Positions 1-13,756 of a DNA stretch of 64,000 nucleotides are shown here, piece by piece. The stretch covers positions 210,001-274,000 of the forward strand of contig JAODUO010000130.1 of the NCBI GenBank assembly GCA_025642075.2, in the 5' to 3' direction. Below the pieces are notes generated by a model that saw only the letters and a program-made list of their open reading frames with translations, was not told the origin of the DNA and made no database searches. The translations under genes were made by a program, and so were the position numbers. This DNA is from Ridgeia piscesae. Taxonomy: Eukaryota; Annelida; Polychaeta; Sabellida; Siboglinidae. How positions within the stretch are numbered: position 1 is the first letter of the stretch; every line of letters starts with the position of its first letter.

Positions 1-1264
1 AATGTAGCATGGAAAGTTGGAATAACTTGTATACAATTACCTCCTAAGAAGAATATCGAATCCAGCTCAACCCTGTAGATACATCTTCAGCCAATCTTCC
101 TGGGAACATACCTTACTGGAACAATTATATGATACTTTATATTCTCAGATATGTTGCCAGTGATGTTGCCAGTGATTCCAATGCAGTTGTATTTTCCATT
201 GTAAGAATCTCAAATGTGTTTAACTGATTGAATATGCCAGCAGTTGTTTTTATCATGAAATTAGCAATGACGCGAGAATGTAATACCTTTATTTTCAAAT
301 ATTATTTATCAAATGTTGTAACTATTCCATGACCTAGTGTGCAATCCTCCATATGAAAGGCATATGCTACATTTTTAATAACACAAACAATGACAGAAAG
401 TGACATTTTTCACCAGCACGGTAATGAAATAATAAATGTTGACATGTCGTCCTTCCAGATAGTTTAGAAACTAACTTCACATGTACCATTGACAAACATT
501 AAGACTGCCAAAAACGCCGGCCTGTCCCCATTTAGCAGCCCCTGCAATGGGTGTATGCACATCACGGACTGTGTCCACATGTTTGTTTGGCTGGTCCCCT
601 TGGTGATGGATGAGGTCTCATTGCCTTGCCCTGGTCCTCTCATCCCTCTGCCCCAGACGTCTGATCCCGGGGGTGATGACAGATCCTGTCTGCACCTTGC
701 CTGGGCATGAGAGGGAGACCCTAATGTAGTCATTAGTATGTGGTGACACCTGATAGTTGCCTCCGCCAAGCTTCCAAGCTTGTCAACTGTCTCAGTGTGT
801 CTCTGTCAGGGGGCACCTCCCTGGTGACAGATACCCACCCACCCACCCACCCCACCCCCCACATGATAGAAAACTGTTATAGTAGTCTGTTTTAGCCAGG
901 ACTTTTCTTGGATTTTCTTTTGTTTTGTTGTTGATTACTACATTAATTTAAATCAGTGAAGTTTCATTGTCAAAATAGCTAATAACAAATGTAGCTTCTG
1001 AACATTCATAAAAAGTAACTACCCTGGTATCCAAGTTTTATGAACATATTTTTGTCAAATATGTCTCCTTACCATTTTCAGTATTTGTTTTTCATTTCTT
1101 TTGTTTAATTCACTGCTGGCCAACTATTAACTTTCACCTGATGCTAGGCATGAATACATGTTGCCATTATGTGTGTAAAATGTACTTCCGTTAAGCAAAA
1201 CTAAAATATAATCCATTCTCGGTTTTTATAACAACAAATCAGAGATGTCATGTCTATGTTACAG
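1..1264 (+). other. FAT4 intron (3' part), no exon seen
   Basis: AT-rich sequence ending in the acceptor of exon a. A CCCA/C-rich run lies at 835-862. I found no cadherin motif on either strand; open frames near 460-770 carry no recognisable features. Confidence 0.6.
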
Positions 1265-1608
1265 GGGCCCTGACAGTTGTGTCTCGTCTGGACCGGGAAA
1301 CCAAGGCTAGCTATGACATCACAGTTGCTGCTAGCGATGGCATCCAGAGCTCCACAGTGACCGTTACCGTGCAAGTGACCGACATCAACGATGACGTGCC
1401 CACATTTGGGCAGCCCGAATATTGGTTTGAGGTATCTGAAGGTGCCCAGCTGGGGTCAAATGTCGGGCTGGTCAGTGCTGTGGACAGAGACTTGGGCAGC
1501 AATGCTGATGTGACCTACAGTCTGACATCACACTGGGGCAGAGACAAGTTTTCATTGCACCCCCGGACTGGAGTGATTACCCTTATTGGGGTTCTAGATT
1601 ATGAGCAG
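1265..1608 (+). CDS. FAT4: FAT4 exon a: end of partial repeat r0, start of repeat r1
   Basis: Acceptor ACAG at 1261-1264 and donor GTGAGA at 1609. The exon opens with two bases completing a codon and closes in phase 0. It holds the last strands of a cadherin repeat (SRLDRETKASYDITVAASDG), the calcium linker VTDINDDVPTF, and the first part of the next repeat with the DRDLGSN calcium motif and LDYEQ end. The exon before it is not in the window; I saw no cadherin-like sequence in 1-1264. Confidence 0.92.
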
Positions 1609-4600
1609 GTGAGAATCGATTGCATTTGATTGTTTTCCTGTACTAATGATGTATACATTTTCCCAAACAAAATTACACTTTTGGCTAAAGTAATATATTA
1701 AATTCTGAACAGTTGAGCCTTATTTCATGGTCACCTCGATAAAACAGCCACCTCACAATTAAGGTCATGTTGCAGTCTCATATTATTTCTGTAACAATAG
1801 TTTAGGGAATTAGTCTGGCTAATATGGTCACCTTGCCACTCAGGTCACCATTGCATGATCTCAAAGGTCACCATTGCCCAAACATAAAGGTCACTGTAAC
1901 AGTAATATTCTACCATATTTTGTTGAGATGTGTTATGTTTAAAAGATCAACATGTTTTTAAATACTGGAAAGGTACCTCTTTAGACATATAGGTTTTAGG
2001 TTTTAAATTAACTAAAATTAATATACTGTACATTAAGACATCTCGACCTCACAAAACAGATAAAATGGTTCACAAATTTACATTTCTGCCCACTTTGTAG
2101 ATCCACCATTACATCCTAACAGTGAAGGCACAGGACAGTGGGGCCACCCCCCTGAGCAGCACTGTAAGCGTTTACGTGAATGTCCTTGACGAGAATGACA
2201 ACGCTCCAATCTTCGACCCTGGAACCTACAGTGACGAGGTGCTGGAAAATGCCACAATCGGCACAAGCATTCTTGTTGTCACAGCAACTGACATCGACTC
2301 AGGTAAGAAAGTCATGTGTTGCATGCTGGGAAATTACGAGTTGCCGTATCACGATCAAGGCTGGAAATGGAAATATTGAAAACAACTTGAATACAGCACA
2401 TACATTTTGAGATTAAACAACTATTTTTCTTGATGCACATATTTCTGAGATTGGTTTCCAAAGACTTAGGCACAAAAGAAGCCACCTTATTATTTATTAT
2501 TAAATATTCTGATGATGTATTTCCTAGTTATGAAGCTTAGGTCAAACTCTATGTTGTTTGCATTCATTTGATATTAATCAATGTATTTTCTTTCCTTTAT
2601 GTTTTCACTTTATTTTATTTTTGTTAGTTGGATTTAAATTTTAAATGTTTTGCCTCATCTACGGGGGGTTATTTTAAATTACTTTGTATAATGTTTTTAA
2701 CATTTTAACATTCAGTTACTAATACAATGGTCTGAGTATAAGTTGTGCTTATTTTGCCATAATAAACTGTCTATCCAAAAGTAAGGTTCCTTTTGAAAAC
2801 ATGACCTGCAAAAAGACAGTCATGACAGTTATGAATGTGAATAGCCTAATTTGCAAGCTAAACTGCATATATTCAAATGGGCACATCTTATACAACAATG
2901 GGTCTAGACGCACCGAAAAAGTTTATGTTTGAAGTGCATGTTTGGTTTTTATCAATTAGACCTCTGTTTATGTTGTTCTATATTTATTACTGCATGTCCC
3001 TGTCTCTGTGCAGTCAGCTGGCACAACAGTCACTGCAATATGTCAGGTTATGGTTCAAATGTCACATCCAATTTGTGACATTTTAGTAACCAACGTTTCC
3101 GAGTGACGGAATTATATAAATTAGTCTTGCTTTGTGTCTATGATTTCAGCACACAGTTTTTGCAGGTAATAAAAAATTACAAGCATACAATATTTTATTC
3201 AAAAGTCAGTAAATCTTATGCAGGTCTGTTCAATCTTTGGTAACAGTTATCGGTTCACAGATTTGTTAAATGGATTGGTTGATTTTATTAGCTATGTATT
3301 TGGTAACGTATAAAGTAAACTATTGAATTTGATAGTAATTAGAATAGTGTATCGTGTCCTTATTGCTCAAGCAGCATGTTTCAACTGGAAGTAAGAAGTC
3401 ATGTCTCAGGGCTGATGGAAGCAGCATGTCGTTACTGAAATGCTGATGTCCAACTATTCTAAGCATTTTGCTTCATAGCACAATGTACTCCAGTAGGCAT
3501 GGTGTTATTTACATAACATTTCAGGGTCATCTACATGTCATTTTAGGGTGTGGTCAACTTTCTTTTTGCATAGTTAAGATGGACATACAGAGGAGAGCAG
3601 ATTCATTATTTTACAGAATGGGTGGATTTGGGTATGAAAAACATCTAAACTATGTGGTTTAACAACCTTTGAGACATTGATGTCAACAGATGGACTAGGA
3701 ATGTTTAAAGCATTGAGTACTTACACAAATATTGATAGAAGTATTTCTGTCAGTTGGGAAATATGAAAACAGCAAAGGATATAAAGACGCAGTGTTTAAT
3801 ACATAATACAGCTGTATATCACAACTTATAAAATATAGAATATAAAATATATGAGTGCAAAATATTATTTTTATTTTTAGCAAAGATGGTTTAAATATTT
3901 AAGACCACAACTATGTTATGTAATTATCAGAAGCAGATGTTTCTTAACAACATGATGGGTAGATTCATGTGATTATATCTGGAGAGACATATTGCGGTCA
4001 TGTTTTGACCAGATGAAAGGACCACCTGCTAGATGACCTCCCAATGATAACTGACCACAGGTTAAAGCGTCTTGTGAAACATGTCACCTTCAGGGCTAAC
4101 ACCCACGAGAAATTTGCACATCTGAATTTTTATCTCAGCTATGGCTAATAACTTATAGGTTTTACATGTTGTGGTTTGGAACGAGACCCAAGCCAGATTT
4201 AGAGAGATTTCCAAGCAGCCTTGTTAACAAGATGTACATACTTGTGTGTGTGATCATTATTGACGACTGTGGAAGTTGGCAAAGTTTATTGCTGCGTCAT
4301 TTCAGCATGTGAAGTACTCATCCAGGACCCATATTCAAGCATTCGCCAAGACTTATATGAATACAAATAGCAGGCGACAGTACATTTAGGAAATGGTTTT
4401 ATGTTCTGCCAAGAGAGCTGCTCAAGTGTTTATGAATCTGTTTTCTTTGTGATAGAGTCAGGCAGCTCATGTGATTTGAGTCGTGTCGTACTTCAGTATC
4501 CACCACATAACTCAACTTGCTCCATAGTTAATGTCTTCTCCATCCACTCAAACCAATGGTTATTCTAGTTTTTCTAAACAAAAAAGGAATAAATCATTTA

Positions 4601-7600
4601 CTTTTGTACCTCAATAGTGATTAAATTTGGCCGTGAAAAAGTTAATCTAACAATATCAGGAATGTTGTATTCTGTATTCTGGAAGTTTAGGCCTAAATTA
4701 CACAGACAGGGCATTAGGCTAGGCAGATGGACAGACGGACGGACGGACGGACGGACGGACGGACGGACGGACGGACGGACGGACGGACGGACGGACGGAC
4801 GGACGGGCGGGCGGGCGGGCGACAGACAAACAGATTCAAAACCCACTGACAGACAGACTGGCATTAACAGACTGACTGACAGACGAGACAGACAGACTGA
4901 CTGGCAGAATGACTGGCAGAAAAGAAACACGTATACACTACATATACAGACAGACATAGTAAGTTCTGTAGAGGTTTGAAGAAAGAATGTGTCTGTGTGT
5001 GACTTACTAGACTGAATGAAGTTGTGAGAGTCTTTCACTGTCTGTCAGAAGGGGGGTGACTGTGTAAATACGGTGTTGTTAATGGTGCGCACCAGCTGGG
5101 CCACACTAAGACTAACACTAAGACTAGCTGAATGCACCAGTGCTTCCACTATTTGCTTTCACCAAGCACCACACCCAAACATTCGTTTTGATTTGGCCAT
5201 GCGTGAGGATGAAATAATAATGTTTCTTATAACAACTTCAGAAAAGATGTCACGGACCATACACTCTGATGAGTGTAGTTGTTAGGACAAATGTATTGTG
5301 AGCAAAAAGCAGTAATTCCCATTTTAGGTATTTGGTTTATATCTGCCACATTGGCTCATTATAGAGTAACTGTAAAATTAGTCAGTGTTGGAAATAAGCA
5401 ACTTCCTCCATTCAGAATGCCTTTTTGTTGTTGAAGATCTTCAGCCTGATTTTTATTTCCTATAGATGCTACCGGTAGTAATATTGTTGATTCAGCATAA
5501 CCGTGGGAATGTTTCACTTACGTTCTTATAAGCTTATAAGTTCTGTTTTGATCTTTAAATTTGATTTCACTCTTTAAAAGTGATTTAGCTCCTTAACAGT
5601 CATCTTAAGTACTGAAAACCTGGATACACCATCGGGACAGTTTCACCAGTGTGTCACGAAATAGTGTCCTCTGTGAAACTTGAATGTTTTGCTTTTTGAG
5701 ACAGCTTAAAGTTAACAGCAGATTGTTTAATGATAATGTATAAATGTTACCTCAGTGCCTCTACAATAAAGCCATTTTGTTTCCCAAAGCATGACAAGTA
5801 ATTATTAAAGTCGGTAATGTCCCAGTTTATTTATTGTTGTCATACATACATAAGGTACTTCAAATAATATGTGTTAATGTTTGTCTCTCTATGTGTGGGT
5901 GTGTTCATATGTTACACATGCTATGTCTAGACAAGTCCATTATTGTTATTAATATTATCATTATTATTAAAACAGTGTGTCTGTGGTATGTCTCTCTCTC
6001 TCTCTCTTTGCTGTCCATCGTGTCCAATGATGACATCAGTGTAGGGGTTCGTTCGTTACGTGCTTTGCTCGTTGGTGAGAGAATAGTCCAATTTGAGATT
6101 TAAACCCTCTCCCGCAGTTGACACAGAAAATGACAGGGGCAGAAGGATCAGGAAGGCCATGGCGGAGATTGTGATCGTGTTGGTATTTTTGTTGTATCTT
6201 TTCTTCAATGTGGCTTTTTCCTGTGTGAGTGGCCTGCCTCCACTGTTGTCGATCTTTTGCAAGGGTCTCCCAGTGGTCTACGGTGATGTGTTTAGCCTTT
6301 AGGTGTCGTTTGACTACATCTTTGTATCGCAGCCGTTGTCCACCACGAAGATGGTGGACAACGGCTGGTATGTATGTACACATGAGAATAGCTTCATCAT
6401 TGTCGTCACATGTATGACACTGAAATTGGGTAGATATGCTAGCACTGGAAGTTGAGTGGAGTGATGGGGATATAGGGTGGGATGGGGAACTGGGGTGCAA
6501 ATGGAACACCAGTGCTCTCTGTCACTGATCATGTCAGCCTGTGGGGTGAGCAGATGATATGTCTGGCATGGTTGCCAAGCAACAAACTTCAGGACAATGT
6601 TATACAGTAACATTGTAGCTATTCATGTTCACAACAGCTTTCGCTAAACTTCACTGTTTTGACGTTCTCGTATGTTTCCAGGAGACAACGCAAGAGTGAA
6701 GTATCAGATCATCAATGGCGATGACCGCGGTCAGTTTGAGATCAATGCTGACACAGGGGTCATTCGTGTGAGTGGAAGACTGGACAGAGAGACTCTGAGC
6801 TACTACAACTTGGCCGTGCGGGCGACTGACCAGTCGCACACCCATCACTTGTCCACTACAGTTATGGTCAGTGAAGCTTATTTGACTGGTCTAACATTTC
6901 CACTAATGAGGGTAGTTTACTATTTTAGTGATACAGTAATGAGTGCATACATTTGGACACCTATTAATCCACAAAACTATTTTCTGTATGTTTTCGGACA
7001 CACGTAATTGCTTTGTGTCCAAATACGCACACAGTCCATGTTTTGGAAACCAAAAGCATACTATATTTTGTTAGAACAACTGAGAATTGAATATTGTTGA
7101 GATACCCAAATACATCTAATCATTCTGGTATTGCATCAGTTGCACAACCACTGCAATAGCATCACCATAATGTTGTGTTGTCATGGATGAGCGAATACAC
7201 AGAAGCCATCCCACAGTGTGGGACTTGGCACAAGTGATTCAGCAAATATCCAGTCTAATTATGTGGCAGAACAGACACCCTCTGTTCAAACACATCAATT
7301 CTATATTTTAAAAAAATTCTAAGGGCCCATGGTCTGGGAAACCTTTTGTGGAGTTGTTATAGTCAAGGGTGTTATTTTGTTTCATGCATGGCCAAACCAA
7401 AACGATTGGGTGTAGCTGTCAAAGGGAATAGTGTGTAAAGTGGTGCATTCTACTAGTGTTAGTATAGCCCAGTTAGTGCACACTTAGTGCACACCAAATG
7501 GTGGTGTGATAAGTTCACATAACCCAGAAAAAGGTGTAATAATTGTAAATAAATATTGCAAAACTGGTGTGTCATTTTCAAACCACTGTCTACTCCCACA

Positions 7601-10600
7601 AATATGTAGTAGGGTACAGTATGGTCATCTTAGTAACAATGCTTGAAAGGAAATAGGTAATTCTTCTAATAGGGTGACCTCACCAGTCAGGTCACTTGTC
7701 TGGTCCCAAGGGTGACCTTAATAGCAAGGTTTTATTTTTGTCTGATTTTATACAGTCTAAAATTGCTTCTGAATGAAACCACAACTGACTTTGACACACC
7801 AGATTCAGTTGACATGGCGTGGCTGGTTGTACATTACTTGTCATGTTGCTTGCATCTGATATGTAACATCAATATGTTGTACAATGTGTTCCACTCTGAC
7901 TCAGTAGATGGCACAGCTGTATTAATTTACATTTATTTTCCACTGTATGTGGGGTAGACAAATTCACAGCTCACCCATACTTAATGTATTTTGTTTTTTG
8001 TCAAATTATCTACAGTACAAATAACTTACATTATTGTGCTGTGTTAAGATGTTTTCAAACATGTTTCAAATTTTACCCAACTATGTAAATGTTCTTGTAT
8101 CCACCCATCAATGACAAATATACTTTAGTCGAATATTTGAGATTGTCTAGCATAACAATGCTGTCATGTCATATCAGATCTTTGCATCTGTTAAGAGATA
8201 CAATCTGAAACATGCGACCCAATGGATTCGTCATTTTCCGTGTATAATGAGACCAGTAGCAGCACCAACAGAAAGTGTTACTCCCTACTCCAGCCAGGTT
8301 ATATAGAAGATTGAAACATGTACCACGTCCTGAGGACATTCTACACATGCTCCAGATTTTACTGTTTCCAATTTTATAACAACTTTGTAACAAAACTGCT
8401 ATCCACAGCAAAACATGGCAAGTGAATGTATAAATAATACGTCTATGTAAACACCTATTGCTTAGTTTCTTATGTATGAGTTCAAACTGGTTTATTATCT
8501 AACAAGTCGTGTGATTTATTTTACGTTTATGACAAATATAGTAAATGATTGTCATCTTGCAGGTAAACGTGATTGTGAGTGACGTCAATGATGTCGCGCC
8601 AGAATTTGTGTCGTTCATGGAAGTCACCGTAAGAGAGGACATGTCTGTCGGCACTTCGGTGTTCAAGGTCATTGCCAAGGATGCTGATCAAGGTCGCAAC
8701 AGTGAGATAGAATACAGCCTCCGCAGCGGCAGTCCGTTTGCCATTGGAACCAACAGCGGTGTACTTACAGTCAGTCGCACTCTTGATCGTGAGAAGATTG
8801 ACAAATACATCGTGGACATCACAGCGACAGACAAGGGTCATCCCCGTCTGTCTGCGACCAAGCGTCTGGTGGTCCACGTTGGTGACGCGAATGACAACAC
8901 ACCTGTCATCAACCCATCGGTCTACACAGCGACACTTAAAGAAGACACGGTGGTGGGGACGACAGTGCTCAGTATCTCCGCCACGGATGCTGACATTGGG
9001 CTCAATGCTGAGCTGCAGTACACAATTGTCAACGGTGACGATGACGCTTACTTCTACCTGGACGCACACTCCGGGGTCCTTAGTGTCGGTCGAAGGCTTG
9101 ATTATGAGCACCGGATGAGCTACGTCTTAAAGGTCCGGGTGCAGGACTTCGGAGCGCCCTCTCTTGGTGGATTCGCTGAAGTTCGACTCACAATCGTTGA
9201 TGTAAACGACTGTGCCCCACAGTTCGTTGACAACCCATACGTGGCTTACGTCCAGGAGGAAGTCCACCGTCTCCCTGTGTTTGTTACACGGGTGACGGCG
9301 AAGGATAACGATTCGTCACCCTATAGTCATGTGACCTATTCCATCTCCATCTTGGATGGGGATAGGTCGATATTTCACATCAACTCAACTTCTGGGGTGA
9401 TCACCGCCACAAAAACATTCGACAGAGAGACTCGAGCGAGCTACCAGTTAGTCATCACAGGAAGCAATACAGGTATGTCTGCATGAATGATCTCAAACCA
9501 TCCCTTAGATCTGCACTTCAGTAGAACTTTGTTTCATTTTTGGTTTCAAGTTATACATATGAACTATAAATGTTTGAAAGGAAATACATACTTCTCCATG
9601 AATCATTGCACAATGAAATGGAATGAACAGGGAAAGAGTACACTTGTTAATATGGATACTTAGTTGACTGCACATATCAGAGGCGAATAGATTCCGTATA
9701 ATTTATGTGAAGACAGAATCTGGTCCAGGGCTTTATGCAACATAACAAGCCATTTGAGGTGTGTTTTATCACCTGAAATAAACTACAAACACACGTTTGA
9801 CACACATTTTCAAGGCATAACTGGCAATATCTACCTTCTGGAAGACCTTATTTTGCCCCTTCATTGTTTACCTGTCCACCACCGTCCACTGACATTTCTA
9901 CTCATCTACTGATGACAGGTGGACGGGTCTCTGCATAAAGCTATGATTTTTGTCTGGTTTATGTTGGTGGTGAGCAGCATCATCCATATGATGTTTTCCA
10001 AGATCTTACACAACCAATATTACTGGTTGGTTGCCATAAAACGCACTTATTTTGTTACTTAGACTAAATGATAGCCAAGTACAGTGTGGATTTACCTGAT
10101 TGACTTTGCAATGGGTCTCAATGGGGCAAAAACCGACCTGGAACCAGTTTTAATCTCTGGCATTTCTGCACAGATTCAAAATGTTAAGTTACATGAAGGT
10201 GAAGAGAAACTCTGATTTCCTGTGGGTTTCTGTATGGCTTGAACATTTGCTATTGGAACGAATCTCAGTCCCACTAGAGTATAATTAGGATTTCTATAAT
10301 TAAAATCTAATCAACTCTTTTTGAACCTAAGTTGCATCACACAATAGGTTTTGTGATACAGCAAAATGTTACAGCTGTATAGGATGAAACGTCCTGTTTT
10401 TGTTGCTAACAGAACCTTAACCATTTACACTGTGGAATAAAGAGATTAGACAAACGTTATCACAAGTTTTAACTCAGAACCGTCCCAGAAGAAACATGCC
10501 ATACAAACATGACAGATATTTTTGGTTTTTGTAAACGTTTTTATTTGAAATTCTATGTAAAGAAATATATATTTTTATATTGTTTTACCATTTAAATATT

Positions 10601-13600
10601 CTCTCGTACTTATCCTATCACAATCTAACTGGACATGAATTACACCTACATAATAGTAGCACATATAAATGTGCATTAATTTGTTCTGTAAATGAATTTT
10701 TTCCTTTCACAAGCTGTGAAATGTATCTATATCACTTGATGTGAAATCGGCAATATTTTGTTAAGAATCTTTCTAATTTCCCCTTTGACTTCTATTAGTT
10801 TATCTTTTGATGTCATACTCGTCTGATTAACATACAGATATATGTACTTTGGCATGTTTTTTCATTCTAAACCACTTCATATTAAAACAGAATATGGTAA
10901 TGTTATGCACTTAATTCCAGGTATCTGTGTTGTATCGTGGAAGTCACATGACGTGGCAGATCTGTCAGAGTTAGACTTTGGGGAGCTCACAGGAACTAAT
11001 TACCCGAAAGGTGGTTTTATTGCATCACAGTCTTCCCTCTGGTTTAACCAAAGAGTATTACTACCTGGGGCGCTATCCACCCCCACACCATGGGGTGGAT
11101 AGCATGCATACTCCACTCACCTACTCACTCAGGGATTCCTTAAACCACTACCTACTGTCTGATACCCCTGGGGTGAGGTAACAGTGGCTGACACCCTACA
11201 GATGTCCACTAATGACACTCTCACCCTCTTGGCTGGGTCAGTAATCAGGGGTGACCAGGGTCCACCCAGTGAAGTAGCCACTAGCCACTGACCACAATCA
11301 GGATGTCTCCACCATTACCCTCAACAACATACAGATTCCTCAGATAAAGTGATATTGTTATGGCTTGGAACAGCCAATAAAGACACCACATGTCTTCATT
11401 GGCTCATATGTGTCAGGGCGATGTTTAAAAAATGCACCAACATAGTTGAAAATCACTCGGGTTTAAAATTGAGGCTACTGCACTTTAGATGTGTTTGTTA
11501 AAAGTTATAGAATTTCCACTAATTTCGATATAAAGTTGATATTTAATATGCTATGAAAGTTTAAAAAAATGTAAAATGTCAACATTGTTGTGTATGATAA
11601 TAATGATCCACCAATGGTTTTATTATAAGTCTCTTAGTGTTTTTTTATAATTTGTGTTTACAATAGTTTTACATTTTATTGATTATATACAGTGCTTGTG
11701 AGTATGCTTGACCACATGTAAAGAGCACTATATAAATTGGGTATATAATTAATAATAATAATAATAGCTGTGATTGGACATGGTCATACCCCCAAGTGGT
11801 AAGGTAGACGGTAGACAGGGCTATGTAGGTGGCCAGCATGTGAGTCCATTAAAGCTGTATACATGAATGGCTGGCAGGCAAGATGGTATCCTGTCAGTGG
11901 ACATGTGACAGTGGTGTATCCCCCAGGCCTTGACATGTCCAACTTGTAGATGTTCCTTTGATGATGTCACGGCTGTGACTCTACCTAATTCTTGTCTAAT
12001 TACAGTGTATTAATCACTGGGCAGTTTGCCACACAGGGTGTCTGACATCTTATATAATGACCATCATAAATTCAGTAATCACCAAGTAGGTGAATTAATC
12101 CAGTGAAAAACTTCCAGCCACATTAGATAATCACTCCCATGAACATAAATATGTATCATCAAATTGATGCATTCTGCCTATATTTTATGATTTGTACAAT
12201 ATTTTAGATGGATGTGTTATTAACTTTCAACAGTTTCGAGCACATATGCACAAAGTATCACACAATTTATATTAGCTTTAATGTATATAAACTGTGTTTC
12301 CCCATTGACATGTTAGAGTAGATACGTTGTAAATTAAATACTTGTAATGGCAGTCAAACAAGGTACACTCCCTGCACTGTTAGTGGGGTGGACCCTCATC
12401 CACTAGGACTGGGTTTCAGGTAAATTCACCACTGTCATTTAAAAAACCCAGGCAGTGTTTTTCACGTTGCATTACTGTGTGCACTCAGCTGTGTTCAGGA
12501 GGCCCTGGTGGCACAGATAGAGTGAAAAGGAATGAAGTCAGTGTATATGAATAGCATTCAGGCAGTAATTGCAGCTTCATTGAAGAGTTGATGATGTAAT
12601 GACTAGTCTGTCTTGTGTAAATAGCTTCCAGAGGTCTTTGACCGGATACTGCACTGTACAAATGATCTTTTGATTACCATCCCTTTATGCTGCATAACAC
12701 GATTTTTTAAATAAAAAATCAGCCTTTGTACTTTTAAATCATTTATTGTACTTAATGAACTATGCAATTGTTGAGGTAACCTTGCCAAGTAATTAAAAGA
12801 TGGCAACCTAACTGCAAGATACCACTGCGTTGCCAAATAAATTTGTTTGATCTTCTTTGTGGGTCCAGTAAAAATATGCCAAGAACCTAGTGACACCGGA
12901 AATATTTACTATAGCTTGTTACCCATATTCAGCATCAACTTGCACTGGCCACAGAAACAATCCCAAAAGAAATATATAATCTTTTACTGAAATATAAATG
13001 TACAATCAATTCAATGTAACTTAATTACTGTAGCTTACAGTAAGGGGCTAAGGGCAATGATCCTGGTAAGACTTTTCTACATAAAGTTAAATAAAATACA
13101 CCACAAAATTTAAAAAAACTTTTTTAACAGTGCTCAAATGTTTTGTGTGGAATTTTAATGCTCAATTGATTTAGCATTTTTACCCGAGGTGACCATTTCC
13201 AGAGCTAGAAGTCAGATATAAAGTCACAGCGATTATCTCATTAGCGGCCATCTGGACCTATGTCATGTGACCAATCATGCACTGAAGTGTAGTGTATGAT
13301 AGCGAGTCAGTGATGTAAGTGGGCTCACCATGAAATGGCAAATTTGGCGGAAGTTTGCTATCAGATTTTGATTTGGGTCATTCCCCGAGGCGTTTGCTCT
13401 AGATGCCACAATGTCTATTGTCGTCGCAATCTTGAAGACATTTTTGCATGTAGGCTCGGGGCTGAGATTGTCATGACATGGGAAACAAGCCTTGTTTTAT
13501 ATTGTCACTTTTCTTGTCAGTCTAGGCTCATGTCATGGCTGGTGCAGTTGGCCATGTAGTGTCCACTTTGATGTTGTTTTAACTGCTAGATTCATTCTGA

Positions 13601-13687
13601 GGTTAATATAAGTTTTATTTTGGATTTCTACAAATGTATATTACGTTTTTGACATCGCACATATATGAACATAATGAATGGATAAGT

Positions 13688-13756
<69 letters not shown>

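Larger units (their letters stand above)
2303..6681 (+). other. FAT4 intron b-c (4.4 kb)
   Basis: AT-rich intron. It holds the GGAC microsatellite (4735-4821) and the minus-strand LINE 3' end (5940-6370). The rest shows nothing I can name. Confidence 0.8.

Noticed and set aside
4598..5038. 146-residue minus-strand and 120-residue + strand frames
   Set aside because: Driven by the GGAC microsatellite; flanks have no domain.
12603..12896. 97-residue minus-strand frame in the large FAT4 intron
   Set aside because: No recognisable domain, AT-rich codon use like the surrounding intron, no splice or start context.
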